From positions 1 through 11,460 of the forward strand of contig QYPU01000106.1 of assembly GCA_007280145.1 (NCBI GenBank): a stretch of DNA of 11,460 nucleotides, read 5' to 3'. Each line of letters starts with the position of its first letter. Position 1 is the stretch's first letter. Source of the DNA: Dehalococcoidia bacterium (GTDB lineage Bacteria > Chloroflexota > Dehalococcoidia > GIF9 > UBA5629). Position numbers and translations under genes: made by a program. Below are positions 1 through 7,450 of the stretch, in pieces. The notes under the pieces are model-generated. The model ran no database searches and had not been told where the DNA came from. It saw only the letters and a program-made list of their open reading frames with translations.

Positions 1-141
1 CCGGCGGCACTCAACACATCAGCAAGGCTCCTGGCCATTTTCTGCCCATTTTCATCGTACGAGCCCAGGCATCCCACATAGAAAAGGTATTCATCACCCG
101 GCTCATATATCTTCACCCCATCGGCCCAGGCACCCCTGTCG
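1..141. repeat. Terminal direct repeat, left copy (141 bp, exact)
   Basis: Bases 1-141 are identical, base for base, to 11320-11460 in the same orientation. The sequence is coding (minus strand) for the upstream part of the CCG-domain protein, so it is not an IS terminal repeat. An exact overlap of 141 bases at the two contig ends is the pattern left by a circular path in an assembly graph with k=141. Joining the ends gives a circle of 11,319 bases in which the CCG reading frame continues without interruption. Confidence 0.97.
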
Positions 142-173
142 CTCCTCAGCAACTTTAATGGATTTCCATTTCC
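1..173 (-). pseudogene. CCG-domain (Hdr-like) protein, upstream segment of the same gene as at the right end
   Basis: On the minus strand, bases 1-141 repeat the right-end coding sequence. Bases 142-173 extend the same frame upstream with GNGNPLKLLRSDRGAW, followed by ADGVKIYEPGDEYLFYVGC. A GNP...R..R..W segment just before the first CCG cysteine is, as I recall it, typical of this family, so homology appears to continue to about 173. The frame stays open to a TGA at 225-227, with no ATG or GTG upstream. The N-terminal half usual in this family, with ferredoxin-type clusters, is absent. The gene therefore looks cut off at its 5' side, close to the ISL3-like fragment that reads in the same direction. 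Confidence 0.6.
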
Positions 174-342
174 TTTTGCTCCAGAATCTTGAGCTGTGGC
201 AATCCTAATGCCACTGCGATACAATCATCTTGCATCCGTCTGTACCTCCTTTGCCTTGAGTTTTTCATTACCCAAAGGCTATAGAGGTCAGCGGGTGCTT
301 TCAACTACCCATACCCATTTTCACACAAAACAGTGTAGACCC
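155..342 (-). mobile_element. Possible 5' end of an ISL3-like insertion sequence, truncated
   Basis: On the minus strand an AAAGGAGG ribosome-binding site lies 9 bases before an ATG at 235. The short frame from there encodes MQDDCIAVALGLPQLKILEQ then KEMEIH, and stops at 155-157. The GLPQLKILEQ pattern followed by acidic residues and His resembles, from memory, the extreme N-terminus of ISL3-family transposases. About 107 bases upstream of the ATG, GGGTCTACAC (minus strand, starting at 342) could be a terminal inverted repeat. No partner repeat or rest of the transposase is visible, and the frame runs straight into the CCG-protein sequence. The match is short, so this is a suggestion only. 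Confidence 0.32.
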
Positions 343-357
343 AGTCAATGCGAGGTA

Positions 358-386
358 TTGACAAAGGACTCGTGTTATGGTACAGT
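358..386 (+). promoter_or_regulatory. Sigma-70-type promoter for the TetR-family gene
   Basis: A perfect -35 hexamer TTGACA (358-363) is followed after 17 bases by TACAGT (381-386), which matches four of six -10 positions and is preceded by TGG, an extended -10 element. Transcription would start near 393. The promoter lies just outside the possible IS end at 342 and leaves a leader of about 110 bases before the regulator start chosen here (505). Confidence 0.6.
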
Positions 387-403
387 TCTTATGTCGGGTA
401 TTG

Positions 404-417
404 AATGATGAATCATT
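404..417. promoter_or_regulatory. Inverted repeat, candidate TetR operator
   Basis: AATGAT-GA-ATCATT is a perfect 6-2-6 inverted repeat roughly 11 bases after the predicted transcription start. A palindrome here is where an autoregulating TetR-family repressor would bind. The same sequence was not seen before the transporter or dehydratase genes, so its relation to the regulator is inferred from position alone. Confidence 0.35.
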
Positions 418-504
418 GGTTAGCACCATTCTGTGGCAGTTCACTCTTCACCAAACAATTTGCCAAGGTTTTTAATTGAGCCATTCCATCGGAGGTATAT
501 AAGC

Positions 505-1176
505 GTGGCAAATAACCCTAGGCGAAGTGGATTTGGTAAGGTGACCATAATACAAAAGGCGGGAGCGTGGTTTTGGCAAAGGGGCTATGACGCAACGAGA
601 ATGAGTGATATTGCTCGTAGCTGTGGTTGTGAGGCAAGCACCTTATATAATTACTTCAAAAGTAAGGAATATCTTCTGTATGAAGTGATGAGGGAGGAAA
701 TGCAACAAACAGTCCGTTTGGCTGAAGCAGTGCAGAAGAATGGCACTGTGAGACCAAGCGAAAAACTCCGACTCTTGATTAAGAACCTCATACGTCTTGT
801 GACTGGTGAGAAGAGATCTTCAAGGTTGCTATTTGATTCAGGGCTTAGGAGTTTATCACCTGCTCATCGCAAGAAAATCATTGAATTCCGTGATAGGTAC
901 GACAAGATTGTGCGCGATATAATACATGCAGGCATAGATAGTGGCGAGTTTGCCAAGATGGACGAGACCGTGGTCGGTTTTGCTGTCATTGCCATTATTG
1001 TTCGAACTAGAATCTGGTTTTCTCCAACGGGAAGGTTATCCCCTGACGAAATCGCAGATATATTGTTCGAGTTCGTTCTGCACGGACTGGGTAGCAAATA
1101 CAAAGAGGATGGGGCTGGAAATCATAGTGTTGAAGGTCAGCAAGATCGCTGCAGAGTTATAGCGAAAGTTCAATGA
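505..1176 (+). CDS. TetR/AcrR-family transcriptional regulator
   Basis: A DNA-binding repressor, 224 residues, in the usual TetR size range. The N-terminal helix-turn-helix domain covers about residues 11-58: helix 1 includes KAGAWFWQRGYDATRMSDIA, and the recognition helix ends in the hallmark TLYNYFKSKEYLL. The rest (about 60-200) is a helical ligand-binding and dimer domain without a recognisable ligand signature. I chose GTG at 505 because GGAGG lies at 491-495, nine bases upstream; an in-frame GTG at 433 adds 24 residues without a good ribosome-binding site. The gene precedes and shares direction with the transporter operon, so it probably controls uptake and activation of the substrate, perhaps sensing its CoA ester as FadR/PaaR-type TetR proteins do. 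That role is inference. Confidence 0.88.
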   Translation: MANNPRRSGFGKVTIIQKAGAWFWQRGYDATRMSDIARSCGCEASTLYNYFKSKEYLLYEVMREEMQQTVRLAEAVQKNGTVRPSEKLRLLIKNLIRLVTGEKRSSRLLFDSGLRSLSPAHRKKIIEFRDRYDKIVRDIIHAGIDSGEFAKMDETVVGFAVIAIIVRTRIWFSPTGRLSPDEIADILFEFVLHGLGSKYKEDGAGNHSVEGQQDRCRVIAKVQ

Positions 1177-1199
1177 CCAGAAAATAAAGTAAGGTTACG

Positions 1200-1227
1200 T
1201 TGACAAAGCTCACTTTTGTGTTGCAAT
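1200..1227 (+). promoter_or_regulatory. Candidate promoter of the transporter operon
   Basis: TTGACA (1200-1205) is followed after 16 bases by TGCAAT (1222-1227, four of six matches). It lies in the 133-base gap between the regulator and the first ATPase fragment and is the best promoter-like pair I see there. The -10 element is weak and the leader to 1310 would be about 75 bases. Confidence 0.4.
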
Positions 1228-1309
1228 TCTGTAGGAACTGGGCGATAAAAGCGTAGACAGATTGCTGTAAAGAGGCAGATGGGATTCTAATTGTAGAGAA
1301 TTATAGTGA

Positions 1310-1666
1310 ATGAAGAAAATTAAGGTGAAAGAAGGTATTAAGCTGGAAATAGAAGACATCCATCTCAGCTTTGGAGAAGTTAGAGTCCTTGATGGAATTT
1401 CAGTTAGTGTTGGAGATGAACTTCTATCGGTCATAGGGACTAATGGCTCTGGCAAGAGTTCTCTGTTAAATTGTGTAAATGGATTCTATCACCCACAAGA
1501 AGGGGAAATCTACTTTGAAGGGAGAGATATAACCCGCCGGCCTCCTTATAAGATTGCCGAATTGGGAATAGGGCGAACTTTCCAAGCCATTCAACTATAT
1601 CGGGACATGTCTGTTCTTGGTAACTTACTTGTCGGAAGACCGAGGAGGGGGAAATATTTAGATTAA
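1310..1666 (+). pseudogene. Truncated LivG-like ABC ATPase (N-terminal part only)
   Basis: This 118-residue frame encodes the first part of a branched-chain amino acid type ABC ATPase. It has the LSFG..RVLDGIS strand, a Walker A loop GTNGSGKS (about 43-50, with Thr where LivG proteins have Pro), NCVNGFYHPQEGEIYFEGRDI, and the GRTFQ Q-loop region. It then stops after LLVGRPRRGKYLD. The signature motif, Walker B and H-loop are all missing, so it cannot hydrolyse ATP as a normal subunit. It is a diverged paralogue of the complete LivG that starts ten bases after its stop, not a fresh duplicate. No ribosome-binding site is obvious at 1310. It is probably the remnant of a second transporter set left by deletion or recombination. 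Confidence 0.85.
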
Positions 1667-1675
1667 GGAGGCCCA

Positions 1676-2455
1676 GTGATTTCCGAGGATAAAACCAAGT
1701 TAAAACTTGATGACCTTTATCTCAGTTTTGGTGGTCTGGAAGCTCTTTCTGGGGTTAGTGTTGATGTGAGGGAGGGGGAGATACTGGCTATAATAGGCCC
1801 CAATGGGGCTGGGAAAACTTGTATCCTCAACTGTATAAATGGATTTTATCGCCCGCAGAAGGGCGATATTTTCTTTAACGACAAGGCGATTACCAAATTA
1901 GCTTCTTACAAGATAGCTGAGCTGGGGATATCGCGGACATTTCAGAACATACAGCTGTACACCGGTCTGACGACTTTAGATAACTTAATGGCAGCTAGGC
2001 ATATTCATATGAAGCCGAATCTCTTAACCGGGGCTATTTATTTTGGTTGGGAGCATGCTAAGGAGATTCAACATCGGCGAGTAGTGGAAGATATAATCGA
2101 TTTTCTGGAAATGGAGCCGATAAGGGATAAGGTGGTTGGTTCTCTGCCTTATGGCCAGAGGAAGCGGGTAGATTTAGGCAGGGCTTTAGCTTTAGAGCCG
2201 AAGGTTTTACTTCTTGATGAGCCTATGGCGGGGATGAATGTAGAGGAGAAGGAGGATATGGCAAGGTTCATAATCGACATTTTTGAGCTGAGGAAGATAC
2301 CAATAGTACTTATTGAGCATGACATGGGAGTGGTAATGGATATAGCTGATAGGATAGCGGTTCTTGATTTTGGCAGGAAGATTGCTGAAGGCACACCTGA
2401 TGAAATTAAAGCTGACGCTGGGGTAATCAAAGCCTATTTGGGGGAGGAAGCCTAA
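1676..2455 (+). CDS. livG: Branched-chain amino acid-type ABC transporter ATPase LivG
   Basis: One of the two cytoplasmic ATPases that drive LivHM-type import. At 259 residues it is full length. Visible motifs are Walker A GPNGAGKT (41-48), the Q-loop in SRTFQNIQ, a LivG-type signature LPYGQRKRVDLGRAL, Walker B VLLLDEP with MAGMN after it, and the H-loop IEHDM. The GTG start at 1676 has AAGGAGG at 1665-1671. The stop is followed by GAGGAGG, which served the adjacent decayed ligase gene. Transporters of this family that are coupled to acyl-CoA ligases often carry aromatic or aliphatic carboxylates rather than amino acids, so leucine is not implied as substrate. Confidence 0.95.
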   Translation: MISEDKTKLKLDDLYLSFGGLEALSGVSVDVREGEILAIIGPNGAGKTCILNCINGFYRPQKGDIFFNDKAITKLASYKIAELGISRTFQNIQLYTGLTTLDNLMAARHIHMKPNLLTGAIYFGWEHAKEIQHRRVVEDIIDFLEMEPIRDKVVGSLPYGQRKRVDLGRALALEPKVLLLDEPMAGMNVEEKEDMARFIIDIFELRKIPIVLIEHDMGVVMDIADRIAVLDFGRKIAEGTPDEIKADAGVIKAYLGEEA

Positions 2456-2472
2456 CTGAGGAGGCAATAGGG

Positions 2473-2581
2473 ATGGCGGTGAAGATATTGGATGTTCTCA
2501 CCAATTTTTAAAAACACCATTGCGGGAACTTTAGGGACAAAACAGCTATGCAGGTGAAAGGTTTGGACATAGGGGACTCGA
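2473..2581 (+). pseudogene. Decayed 5' end of an acyl-CoA ligase gene
   Basis: After a GAGGAGG ribosome-binding site (2457-2463), ATG at 2473 opens MAVKILDVLTNF, then a TAA stop (2509-2511). Reading on in the same frame gives KHHCGNFRDKTAMQVKGLDIG. Set against the start of the intact ligase downstream (VDTLPKFLKRNYEIYGDK, then RVAMREKDFGIW), the pattern D.L..F.K......DK.AM..K..GI is shared. I therefore read it as the first 35 or so codons of a second AMP-forming acyl-CoA ligase, inactivated by a stop and cut off where livF begins. A ligase directly after livG is, to my knowledge, a common gene order, so the remnant sits in the expected place. Confidence 0.6.
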
Positions 2582-3376
2582 ATGTTAGTATTGAATAATA
2601 TTGAGGTTATCTACAGTGGAGTCATCCTGGTCTTAAAAGGTGTTTCTCTCGAAGTGCCCCTGGGGAAGATTGTCAGCCTTCTGGGAGCTAATGGCGCTGG
2701 TAAAACTACTACCCTTAAAGCTATATCAGGATTGCTCAAGACAGAGGTTGGGGAAGTAACTGATGGTAGCGTTGAGGTGGATAGGGTAAGGACAGATAAA
2801 AAGAGCCCCGAAGAGATTGTGAGGATGGGAATTGTTCAGGTTATGGAGGGGAGGCGATTGTTTGAACACCTCACCACAGAGGAGAATTTAAGAGCTAGCT
2901 CTTATGTTGGTGGTGCTGATACTACGGTAAGGCAAGACTTAGGCAGAGTTTACAATTATTTCCCAAGGCTAAAAGACCTTTGCAAGAATACAGCGGGCTA
3001 TCTTTCCGGCGGTGAGCAGCAGATGCTGGTTATCGGTAGTGGCTTGATGGCACACCCGAAGTTTATGCTTCTTGATGAGCCATCGTTAGGCCTTAGTCCT
3101 AAATTGACACAGGAGATTTTTGGGATTGTCCAGAGGATTAACGCTGAAGAAGGCACTGGCTTTCTGCTTGTGGAGCAGAATGCTAGGGCGGCTTTAAACA
3201 TTGCTGATTATGCCTATGTAATGGAAAATGGCAGGATAGTTCTCGATGGTCCAGCAAGTAAATTGAGAGAGAATGAGGATATAAGAGAATTCTACCTTGG
3301 ATTAAGTCAGGTTGGTAAGAAGAAGAGCTACCGGGAAGTGAAACATTATCGGCGAAGGAAGAGGTGGCTGGCATAG
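2582..3376 (+). CDS. livF: Branched-chain amino acid-type ABC transporter ATPase LivF
   Basis: The second cytoplasmic ATPase of the importer, partner of LivG. Its 264 residues hold Walker A GANGAGKT (35-42), signature LSGGEQQ (141-147), Walker B FMLLDEP (161-167) and the LivF-type LLVEQNA, with Gln at the usual H-loop His position. GIVQVMEGRRLF is characteristic of LivF. A basic extension at the C-terminus (GKKKSYREVKHYRRRKRWLA) follows the usual end and may contact membrane or nucleic acid, though its role is unknown. AGGGGA (2571-2576) is a modest ribosome-binding site. The gene begins inside the ruined ligase remnant, so translation may once have been coupled differently. Confidence 0.95.
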   Translation: MLVLNNIEVIYSGVILVLKGVSLEVPLGKIVSLLGANGAGKTTTLKAISGLLKTEVGEVTDGSVEVDRVRTDKKSPEEIVRMGIVQVMEGRRLFEHLTTEENLRASSYVGGADTTVRQDLGRVYNYFPRLKDLCKNTAGYLSGGEQQMLVIGSGLMAHPKFMLLDEPSLGLSPKLTQEIFGIVQRINAEEGTGFLLVEQNARAALNIADYAYVMENGRIVLDGPASKLRENEDIREFYLGLSQVGKKKSYREVKHYRRRKRWLA

Positions 3377-3464
3377 AGGGTTTGTTAGCTTACACAGCTG
3401 AGCGAAAATAAGGAAAATGCAGTGATTGGGAAGGTTAATAGTTTGTTCACAGGGGGCTATTGCT

Positions 3465-5369
3465 ATGGAAGCTAGAGGAGTAGACACTCTTCCGAAGTTT
3501 TTGAAGCGGAATTACGAGATATATGGCGACAAAAGGGTTGCCATGAGGGAGAAAGACTTTGGCATCTGGCAAACATATACTTGGAAGGATTACTACGAGA
3601 AAGTAAAGCATTTTTCATTGGGGCTGATAATTTTGGGGCTTCAGCGTGGAGACAAAATCTCCATACTTGGTGAAAATAAGCCGGAGTGGTATTGGGCAGA
3701 GCTTGCTGCTCAATCAGCAGGAGCCATAGCTGTTGGGATATTTGTCGATTGCCTGCCGGACGAAGTTAAATATTATGTTAATCATTCCGATTCTACATTT
3801 ATCGTTTGTCATGACCAGGAGCAGGTTGATAAGGCACTGCAAATCTTCGATGAGACTCCAAAGATTAAGAAGGTAATCTACTGGGACCCGAAGGGGCTAT
3901 GGAGCTATGACCATCCGGCTCTGATGAGCTTTGATGAAGTTTTAGATTTGGGCAAGGAATATGAGAATTCACACCCTAATCTCTTCGAGGAGAATATTAA
4001 AAAAGGCAAGGGCGATGATATCGCTTTCTTCTGCTACACCTCAGGCACTACGGGTTTACCTAAAGGAGCGATGCTTAGCCACAAAGCAGATATCTATATT
4101 GCCGAAGTATTTGGTGATATCTTCAGATGTGATAAAGATGATGAGTATCTAACCTTCATTGCCCCAGCCTGGATCACTGAGCAGAATTTAGGTATAGGTG
4201 GAGGACTGGTGTGGGCGATGAAGGTGAGCTTCCCAGAGGAACCAGAGACTGTTCAAGAGAACCTCAGAGAGCTGGGGCCTACTGTATTGTTCTGGGGTCC
4301 AAGGCAATGGGAAAGTGCGAATCGTACCTTTCAGGTTAAGCTTGCTGATGCCTCATGGTTAAAACGGTTTATCTTGAATCTTTTTCTTCCTATTGGCTAT
4401 AAGGTAGCTGATGACCATATGAAACGCCAGAGAGTCAGCATTTTCTGGCGTTCCTTGCGCTTCATTGCCGATGAGACAGCAATAAAACATCTTCGGGACA
4501 AAATGGGGCTATCGAGAATTAAAGTCGCCGATACGGCTGGCGGCGGGATAAGTCCCGATATTATTCGCTTCTTCCGAGCCGTTGGAGTAAACCTTATCCA
4601 ATGCTACGGCTCAACGGAGGTATCAACTGCTACTTCTCATCGCACTGATGATATCAAACCCGAGTCCTCAGGTACTTGCAGTCCTGATGCTGAGGTCAGG
4701 TTATCTGAAGATGGAGAAATCTTGGCAAGAAGCAAATCTCTACTTTCTGGTTACTATAAGAATGCGGAGGCTACTGAAGAAGCGATGTCCGGTGGTTGGT
4801 ATCACACTGGCGATTTCGGTTATATAGATGATGACGGTCATCTTATTGCTATGGACAGGATGGCTGACCTTAAAGAACTGGCAACTGGACATAAATATTC
4901 ACCACAATATATTGAGACCAGATTAAGATTCAACCCTTATACTAAGGATGTATTGGTTATAGGTGGAAAGGAAAATGAGTTTGTTAGTGCCATAGTCAAT
5001 ATAGATTTCGACAATGTAGGCCGTTGGGCAGAGGCGAGAAAAATCCCTTACACTACCGTAGTCGACCTATCTCAGAAACTGCAGGTTATTGAGCTGGTGA
5101 GAAAGGGGCTGGAAGAGGTAAACAAGCTCCTTCCTGAGTCGGCGAGGATAAGGAAGTTCGTCAATTTACACAAGGAATTCGACCCTGACGAAGCTGAACT
5201 AACCAGAACCAGGAAGCTGCGGAGGGACTTGGTTGAGAAACGCTATAGCGCTTTGATAGATGCTATTTACGGAGATGTTGACGAACTTGTTACAGAAGCT
5301 CCGATTGTGTATCGAGATGGCCGTACAGGAACCATAAAGACAGCAGTTAGAGTTAATTCTGTCTTCTGA
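3465..5369 (+). CDS. AMP-forming acyl-CoA ligase (long-chain acyl-CoA synthetase-like)
   Basis: Activates a carboxylic acid with ATP and CoA to the acyl-CoA via an acyl-adenylate, in the cytoplasm. With ATG at 3465 it has 634 residues; AGGGGG lies at 3451-3456, which makes this start better than an in-frame TTG at 3426. Adenylate-forming motifs appear in order: phosphate loop TSGTTGLPKG (192-201), YGSTE (381-385), TGD (448-450), DRMADLKELATGHKYSPQYI, and a C-terminal lysine in TRTRKLRR (K584). The size and the long insert before YGSTE fit the long-chain type, but such proteins inside Liv operons often act on aromatic or branched acids, so the substrate is open. Placed between livF and livH, it suggests uptake coupled to CoA trapping. 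Confidence 0.93.
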   Translation: MEARGVDTLPKFLKRNYEIYGDKRVAMREKDFGIWQTYTWKDYYEKVKHFSLGLIILGLQRGDKISILGENKPEWYWAELAAQSAGAIAVGIFVDCLPDEVKYYVNHSDSTFIVCHDQEQVDKALQIFDETPKIKKVIYWDPKGLWSYDHPALMSFDEVLDLGKEYENSHPNLFEENIKKGKGDDIAFFCYTSGTTGLPKGAMLSHKADIYIAEVFGDIFRCDKDDEYLTFIAPAWITEQNLGIGGGLVWAMKVSFPEEPETVQENLRELGPTVLFWGPRQWESANRTFQVKLADASWLKRFILNLFLPIGYKVADDHMKRQRVSIFWRSLRFIADETAIKHLRDKMGLSRIKVADTAGGGISPDIIRFFRAVGVNLIQCYGSTEVSTATSHRTDDIKPESSGTCSPDAEVRLSEDGEILARSKSLLSGYYKNAEATEEAMSGGWYHTGDFGYIDDDGHLIAMDRMADLKELATGHKYSPQYIETRLRFNPYTKDVLVIGGKENEFVSAIVNIDFDNVGRWAEARKIPYTTVVDLSQKLQVIELVRKGLEEVNKLLPESARIRKFVNLHKEFDPDEAELTRTRKLRRDLVEKRYSALIDAIYGDVDELVTEAPIVYRDGRTGTIKTAVRVNSVF

Positions 5370-5397
5370 GATAATTTAGCAACTTTATGGATAAGAG

Positions 5398-5403
5398 TAT
5401 AAT
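5398..5403 (+). promoter_or_regulatory. Possible internal promoter (-10 element) before livH
   Basis: A perfect TATAAT lies in the 78-base gap between ligase and livH. The only -35 candidate at 17 bases (TTTAGC, 5375-5380) matches three of six positions. It could give extra transcription of livHMK, but it may be a chance hit in an A+T-rich spacer. Confidence 0.25.
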
Positions 5404-5407
5404 ATCA

Positions 5408-5443
5408 ATGAGGTTGAAGATGGATAATATGAGATTGGAGATG
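5408..5443 (+). repeat. Short imperfect tandem repeat in the livH leader
   Basis: ATGAGGTTGAAGATG (5408-5422) recurs as ATGAGATTGGAGATG (5429-5443), 13 of 15 bases identical at a 21-base period. The second copy contains the GGAG (5437-5440) that serves as ribosome-binding site for livH. A 16-codon frame from 5408 overlaps the livH start; whether it is translated is unknown. Confidence 0.5.
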
Positions 5444-5447
5444 CAGC

Positions 5448-6323
5448 ATGGCAGTTGATGTATTACAGTATTTTGTGAATGGGCTCATGGTAGGCGGGCT
5501 GTATGCTCTTATTGCTCTGTCTATAGTCTTAATTATTAAAGCGACTGCTGTGTTTAACTTTGCTATAGGCCACCTAATGATGCTGGGGGGGTTATTCTAT
5601 TGGACCTTTATGGTGGCATTAGGATTGCCTGTCTGGCTTAGCATACTACTTTCTTTGGCTCTGGCCGCTGTAGTAGGAGCGCTTATTCAGCGGCTGACAC
5701 TTCATCCGCTTATTGGACAACCCCCTATGGCATCACTGATGGTGACCGTTGCGCTCATGTATGTGCTCCTTGGGCTTGCTGTTATGCTATGGAGAGGAAG
5801 CATAATGGGCTTGCCAGCGTTTATTAGCGCAGAGCCACTGGCTTTCGGTGGGCTGACGGTATCCAGACAGTTCTTGGTCTCCTTTATAATATGTATGGTG
5901 GTATTCGGTATTTTTGTTGCCGTCTTCCGCTATACTCAAACTGGGTTGCATATGAGGGCGACTGCAGAGGACCATCAAGTAGCTCGAGCCAAAGGCATAA
6001 AGGTGGATAACATAATGCTCATAACCTGGGTTATTGCCTCTATAGCAGCTGCTGTGGGGGGTATCCTTTTGGGACTGAGGGTAGGGGTAGGTCCACCGAT
6101 GACTATGATTGCACTTAAAGCCTTTCCAGCGGTGCTTGTTGGTGGTATTGATTCTATTCCCGGGGCTCTTGTTGGGGGTTTATTAGTGGGAGTATTAGAG
6201 CAACTTGCTGGAGGTTTAATTGACCCAGCGCTTATGGAGATTGCTCCATACATCGTTTTACTTATAGCACTGATTTTTATGCCATATGGTTTATTTGGCT
6301 TGAAGAGGATAGAGAGGATATAA
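5448..6323 (+). CDS. livH: Branched-chain amino acid-type ABC permease LivH
   Basis: First inner-membrane permease of the importer, forming the channel with LivM. The 291 residues are mostly hydrophobic, with about eight membrane segments. Family features include NGLMVGGLYALIALSIVLI (11-29), the NFAIGHLMMLGG loop (about 37-48), the cytoplasmic ATPase-contact segment MRATAEDHQVARAKGI (169-184), and AFPAVLVGGIDSIPGALVGG near the end, where most LivH proteins have a G....G.GS.PGA pattern. The ATG has GGAG seven bases upstream. It is one base short of touching livM, so the two permeases are almost certainly co-translated. Confidence 0.95.
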   Translation: MAVDVLQYFVNGLMVGGLYALIALSIVLIIKATAVFNFAIGHLMMLGGLFYWTFMVALGLPVWLSILLSLALAAVVGALIQRLTLHPLIGQPPMASLMVTVALMYVLLGLAVMLWRGSIMGLPAFISAEPLAFGGLTVSRQFLVSFIICMVVFGIFVAVFRYTQTGLHMRATAEDHQVARAKGIKVDNIMLITWVIASIAAAVGGILLGLRVGVGPPMTMIALKAFPAVLVGGIDSIPGALVGGLLVGVLEQLAGGLIDPALMEIAPYIVLLIALIFMPYGLFGLKRIERI

Positions 6324-6324
6324 G

Positions 6325-7386
6325 ATGGCAGTAAATCGCCCCTGCGGTACTTTTAATGAAAACTATGCTAAAGATATGGCTATCGTGCGTACCAAGTTCC
6401 AATGGGGGTTGGTTATAGCTAGCTTGATTTTGCTCTTTGCCTTACCCTCTTTTTGTTCCAGCCTTGTCCTTTATTTGGTGAACCTTATTGCCATCACCCT
6501 TATCGCTGTTCTTGGTCTGAATATCCTCACTGGTTATACTGGACTATTCAGCCTCGGGCAAGCGGCTTTTATGGGAGTGGGTGCCTATACTTCAGCGTTG
6601 CTTACTACATATCTTGGTTTCTCCTTCTGGCTGGCTTTACCCTGTGCCGGGCTCAGCGCAGCCTTGGTGGGAGTTATCTTCGGCCTCCCTTCGCTTAGGA
6701 TAAAGGGGTTTTACCTAACGATGGCTACCTTGGCTGCTCAGTTCATAATCCCCTGGCTTTTTATCCACGTTAGACCAGATTTAACAGGGGGTACAGATTC
6801 ATTATTAGTGGCCGTTCCCACATTGGGAAACATAAAATTTAACTCCCAGGCCAGCATGTTTTACATTATTATCCCTACAATGCTTGTAATGCTTCTCTTT
6901 GCCAAAAACATAGTCCGAACCAGCGTTGGCAGAGCTTTCATTGCTATCAGGGATAATGACCTGGCTGCTGAAGTAATGGGCGTTAATCTCTTCAAATATA
7001 AATTACTTGCGTTCTTCATCTGCTCGTTCTATGCAGGGATTGCAGGCAGCCTGTGGGCTCACTGGATGAGGGCTATACTTTATGAACATTTCCTGTTGAT
7101 GCAATCGATTTGGATGTGTGGCATGGTAATTGTTGGTGGAATGGGCTACACTGTGGGTGCTGTGTTTGGTACAGTATTTATTCGTCTTTTAGACCAGTTT
7201 GTCGTCTACATTACTCCTGTGGTTGAGGCACTTTTCCCTCATTTGGTAGGTTCAGCAACGGCAGCTGTTGGGCCATTTGCCTTCGGTTCAGTAATCGTTG
7301 TTTTTATTATATTTGAACCTCGGGGGTTGGCACACAGATGGGAGATGTTCAAGGCCTCATACCGGCTGAATCCATATAGCTATTAA
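6325..7386 (+). CDS. livM: Branched-chain amino acid-type ABC permease LivM
   Basis: Second inner-membrane permease of the importer, 353 residues. The classic LivM block LNILTGYTGLFSLGQAAFMG and VGAYTSALL lies at about 65-92, and the ATPase-contact segment GRAFIAIRDNDLAAEVMGVN starts at about 202. A C-terminal FGSVIVVFIIFEPRGLA matches the usual LivM ending (EPRGL). The start at 6325 gives a 17-residue hydrophilic lead before MAIVRTKFQW; an in-frame ATG at 6376 is an alternative but lacks a ribosome-binding site. The gene follows livH with a single base between. Confidence 0.95.
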   Translation: MAVNRPCGTFNENYAKDMAIVRTKFQWGLVIASLILLFALPSFCSSLVLYLVNLIAITLIAVLGLNILTGYTGLFSLGQAAFMGVGAYTSALLTTYLGFSFWLALPCAGLSAALVGVIFGLPSLRIKGFYLTMATLAAQFIIPWLFIHVRPDLTGGTDSLLVAVPTLGNIKFNSQASMFYIIIPTMLVMLLFAKNIVRTSVGRAFIAIRDNDLAAEVMGVNLFKYKLLAFFICSFYAGIAGSLWAHWMRAILYEHFLLMQSIWMCGMVIVGGMGYTVGAVFGTVFIRLLDQFVVYITPVVEALFPHLVGSATAAVGPFAFGSVIVVFIIFEPRGLAHRWEMFKASYRLNPYSY

Positions 7387-7450
7387 ATGGGAGGTAGTAT
7401 TATGTGATAAAGTATTTAATTGGAGATAATAAATAAGGAGGAAAATGGCA

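Larger units (their letters stand above)
142..504. other. Left gene-poor stretch
   Basis: Apart from the truncated CCG gene, the ISL3-like fragment and the regulator's promoter and palindrome, I see no gene here. A plus-strand frame at 196-408 has no ribosome-binding site, is low in recognisable pattern and overlaps the minus-strand signals, so it is not called. Confidence 0.6.

Noticed and set aside
433..504. Longer start for the TetR protein at GTG 433
   Set aside because: The extra 24 residues have no family pattern, and GGAGG at 491-495 points to GTG 505.
1310..2455. Tandem duplication of livG
   Set aside because: The two ATPase sequences differ at many positions, including Walker A, so they are old paralogues rather than a recent duplication.
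3426..3464. Upstream TTG start for the acyl-CoA ligase
   Set aside because: No ribosome-binding site is properly placed, while AGGGGG lies eight bases before ATG 3465.
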